This document shows, in pieces, positions 61,716 to 64,000 of a stretch of 64,000 nt of DNA. The notes under the pieces were generated by a model, which saw only the letters and a list, made by a program, of their open reading frames with translations, did not search any database and was not told where the DNA came from. Origin of the DNA: G965202915 sp965202915 (GTDB taxonomy: Bacteria > Pseudomonadota > Gammaproteobacteria > Eutrophobiales > Eutrophobiaceae). The translations under genes and the position numbers were made by a program. The number at the start of each line of letters is the position of its first letter. Positions within the stretch are counted from its first letter, which is position 1. Where the stretch lies: contig OZ241847.1 in the NCBI GenBank assembly GCA_965202915.1, positions 372,001-436,000 on the forward strand, read 5' to 3'.

Positions 61716-64000
61716 ATGAAAGATTCGTTTGCCGGTTTTATTATTTTCCTGCAACAACACAGGATAGGGTTCATGTGTACATTTCTCGCCTTAACCGTGG
61801 TTGCTGTTGTGTTTATTACAAACAACCTGGGAATGAACACGGACACCAAAGATATGCTTTCCGGTGAATTAAACTGGCGTAAGCTTGACAGGCAGTATGA
61901 GGCTTTATTTCCACAGTACACGGGTAATATCCTGGTTGTCATCGAGTCACCGACGCCTGATCAATCAGCCGATGCCGCGATTGCCCTGTATCGCGCATTG
62001 ATCCGAGACGGCACGTTATTCAAGGATATATATTATCCCGAATATCTTGATTATCTGCGCCAATCATCATTGCTGTTTCTGGATGCCGATGAACTCCATG
62101 ATCTATCCGATCAACTTGCGAAGATACAACCTTTTCTTGGGGCGTTGGTGGAGAATCCCTCTATTCAAGGCCTATTCCAAATGCTGTCCGGAATGTTGGA
62201 CGCCATTGAAGAAGGTAGAGAGATCGATCTTGCTCCGTTGGTTGATGAGATGAATCTGGGGCTTGAATCATTATCCGGGACCGGCCTCCGCCCCATGTCC
62301 TGGCACAAACTTATGAGTGGCAAAAACAACAGTCAGAATGTTTATCGTGAATTTATTATATTGCGACCGCATCTCGATTATTCCAAATTGTTTCCAGCGC
62401 GTGATGCTATTGAATTTATCCGGCTAACCATGGATGCATTAGACCTGGATAGAGTATATGGCGTTAACGTTGGTATTAGTGGCAACGTGGCATTGTCTCA
62501 CGAGGAGCTTGAAAGTGTATCCAAGGCAAATTGGGTTGCAATAAGCCTTGCCCTTGTTATCGTTACAATCTTGTTAATATTTGGACTGGGTTCATTAGGG
62601 GTAGTCTTTGCCTGCATGACAACTCTTATTTGCGGCCTTATTTTCACAACGGCATTTGCCGCCGCGACCGTAGGCGAGCTCAATTTAATTTCCGTCGCAT
62701 TTGCCGTGCTCTATATTGGTCTTGGAATTGATTTTGCCATTCATTATTGCGTGCGCTTTAGAGAATATTTTATTATCCATCAAGACACAACCGGCGCATT
62801 AATACATTCCACCAGAGCAATATTTCGCTCACTCTTGCTCTGCTCGTTAACAACCGCAATCGGTTTTTTTGCTTTTATTCCGACTAATTACACCGGCGTG
62901 GCGGAACTGGGATGGATTGCCGGGAACGGCATGTTTATCAGTTTTATACTTACCTTTACTTTGTTGCCGGTATTATTGTCATATACAAAATTCAAATGCA
63001 ATACACAACATACGCACACCGAGAATTTGCCAAAATTACCATTATTATCGGATCACAATGCAAAAATTGTTGTTGGAGTAACAGGCATACTGGCGGGTAT
63101 TGTTTTATTGCAACTGTCCTCCATTGAATTTGACACAAATACGCTCAACTTGCAGGACCAGTCCAATGAATCGGTGGAGACCTATAAATCTTTACTGGAT
63201 GACGGTGCCGCCTCCCCATGGGCCGGCTTGCTTTTAGTAAAAGGTAAATCCCAAGCCAAAATTCAGGTTGATAAATATGAAGAGTTGGATGCGGTCAATA
63301 AGGTGGTTTGGCTGGATAAATTTATACCCGCAGATCAGGAAGAAAAACTTGCGATAATTGAAGAAATCAATCTGCTAATGGGGGGAGGGCTTTTATCTGA
63401 GGGTGGCAATACCATTAGCGACGTCGATAAATGGAACGCATTGAAAAATTTTCATGCCAGACTCGAAAATATGACTATCGATGACGAAAGATTACACCAA
63501 TTATATGCAAATATTGATGGCATCATAAATGAATCCAAAAATGACGGCGTTATATTGACAAGAGTAGAAAAAATTCTATTGCAATCATTTCCGGGTCGAA
63601 TCGAACTGTTACGAGATGCGCTGGAAGCCGAATATGTAACGCCGGACGTACCGCCTGACTCACTCAAGGCGCGTTGGGTAAATAATCATTATTATAAAAT
63701 CGACCTATATCCGAAACATGATATTAGTGACGATAGTACACTGGAACAATTTGTATATGAAATAAGGCAGTTGAATCCAAACGTGATTGGCGCACCAATT
63801 ATAAATTTTGAAGCCGGAATAGCGGTCAGTAATGCCTTTCAACACGCGTTTTTATACGCTTTTGCAGGCATTGTTTTATTACTTTTTATTGTAAAAAAAT
63901 CATTGCGCGATACCCTAATAATCACTATCAGCTTGTTGATCGGGGCATTATTGACAGCCGGCTTGATGCTGGTTTTTAATATTTCGATGAATTTTGCCAA
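61716..64000 (+). CDS. hpnN: Hopanoid RND transporter HpnN-like, truncated by window edge
   Basis: At least 761 residues are read from the ATG at 61716 with no stop before the window ends. The layout is that of an RND/MMPL transporter. A first helix (about residues 16-36) is followed by a large periplasmic loop. A helix bundle at about 270-430 holds GLGIDFAIHYCVRFREYF and SLLLCSLTTAIGFFAF, then comes a second loop, and a second bundle begins near 710. HpnN moves hopanoids to the outer membrane. Its place after shc and hpnG supports that role. About 180 bases before it hold no other supported gene. Confidence 0.88.
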   Translation, partial: MKDSFAGFIIFLQQHRIGFMCTFLALTVVAVVFITNNLGMNTDTKDMLSGELNWRKLDRQYEALFPQYTGNILVVIESPTPDQSADAAIALYRALIRDGTLFKDIYYPEYLDYLRQSSLLFLDADELHDLSDQLAKIQPFLGALVENPSIQGLFQMLSGMLDAIEEGREIDLAPLVDEMNLGLESLSGTGLRPMSWHKLMSGKNNSQNVYREFIILRPHLDYSKLFPARDAIEFIRLTMDALDLDRVYGVNVGISGNVALSHEELESVSKANWVAISLALVIVTILLIFGLGSLGVVFACMTTLICGLIFTTAFAAATVGELNLISVAFAVLYIGLGIDFAIHYCVRFREYFIIHQDTTGALIHSTRAIFRSLLLCSLTTAIGFFAFIPTNYTGVAELGWIAGNGMFISFILTFTLLPVLLSYTKFKCNTQHTHTENLPKLPLLSDHNAKIVVGVTGILAGIVLLQLSSIEFDTNTLNLQDQSNESVETYKSLLDDGAASPWAGLLLVKGKSQAKIQVDKYEELDAVNKVVWLDKFIPADQEEKLAIIEEINLLMGGGLLSEGGNTISDVDKWNALKNFHARLENMTIDDERLHQLYANIDGIINESKNDGVILTRVEKILLQSFPGRIELLRDALEAEYVTPDVPPDSLKARWVNNHYYKIDLYPKHDISDDSTLEQFVYEIRQLNPNVIGAPIINFEAGIAVSNAFQHAFLYAFAGIVLLLFIVKKSLRDTLIITISLLIGALLTAGLMLVFNISMNFA

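Noticed and set aside
61492..61719. 75-residue ORF between hpnG and hpnN
   Set aside because: It starts inside hpnG in another frame and shows no protein-like pattern or ribosome site. The gap is better read as intergenic.

Overview
The window looks like a chromosomal segment of a Gram-negative, hopanoid-making gammaproteobacterium. The evidence is a full outer-membrane gene set (lolCD, lolA, lpxK, kdsB, exbBD), the order trxB-ftsK-lolA-rarA-crcB-serS that resembles gammaproteobacterial chromosomes, and a squalene/hopanoid cluster at the right end. No tRNA or rRNA gene was seen. I cannot name the species. A methylotroph-like lifestyle is possible (formamidase operon, single-enzyme squalene synthase plus shc) but not shown.

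Layout. 0.2-3.1 kb: two-component system with a sigma-54 activator. 3.1-12 kb: a sulfotransferase-like gene, cpdA, tsaB, the LolCD exporter, then an AT-rich surface-sugar-like patch with an epimerase and three near-identical tandem copies of an unrecognised protein, two of them fused. 12-17.3 kb: comEC-exbB-exbD-lpxK-trm112-kdsB. 17.3-21 kb: infA, aat, an acetyltransferase and a histone-deacetylase-like hydrolase. 21-29.6 kb: a type V-A CRISPR-Cas locus with a 1422-residue Cas12a, an unrelated 1.7 kb spacer region, cas4-cas1-cas2, and an array of 10 repeats and 9 spacers. 29.6-33.5 kb: GST, a decayed VOC gene, a DUF1820 gene, an AbgT-type transporter and a hydrolase. 33.7-37.8 kb: trxB, ftsK, lolA. 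38-41.2 kb: a bufferin-type RiPP operon (precursor, MNIO enzyme, partner, ECF sigma factor, anti-sigma). 41.9-48.5 kb: rarA, a formamide operon (fmdA, amide channel, fmdB), crcB, folD, serS. 48.5-52.3 kb: pntAB and a BI-1 family protein. 52.5-52.8 kb: an IS256-family remnant. 53-57.6 kb: nitrilase, tldD, hemH and an exported trypsin-like protease. 57.7-64 kb: squalene synthase, squalene-hopene cyclase, HpnG-like phosphorylase and an HpnN-like RND exporter that runs off the window.

The most interesting region is the Cas12a locus. The effector keeps the RuvC catalytic residues, the Nuc arginine and the crRNA-processing region, but carries an 18-bp minisatellite (seven full units plus a partial one) that expands a short conserved KQTG loop by about 42 residues inside the RuvC/Nuc part of the protein. 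A second 15-bp tandem duplication lies further upstream in the gene. The effector is separated from the adaptation module by unrelated genes. A 99-residue ORF just upstream of cas4 ends in a motif resembling the RuvC-III region of TnpB/Cas12 nucleases, so it may be the stump of a second effector. Inverted copies of a 16-nt hairpin bracket this ORF, cas4-cas1-cas2 and the array. A block holding the CRISPR locus, the bufferin operon and the formamide operon all appear as insertions into otherwise conserved housekeeping gene order.
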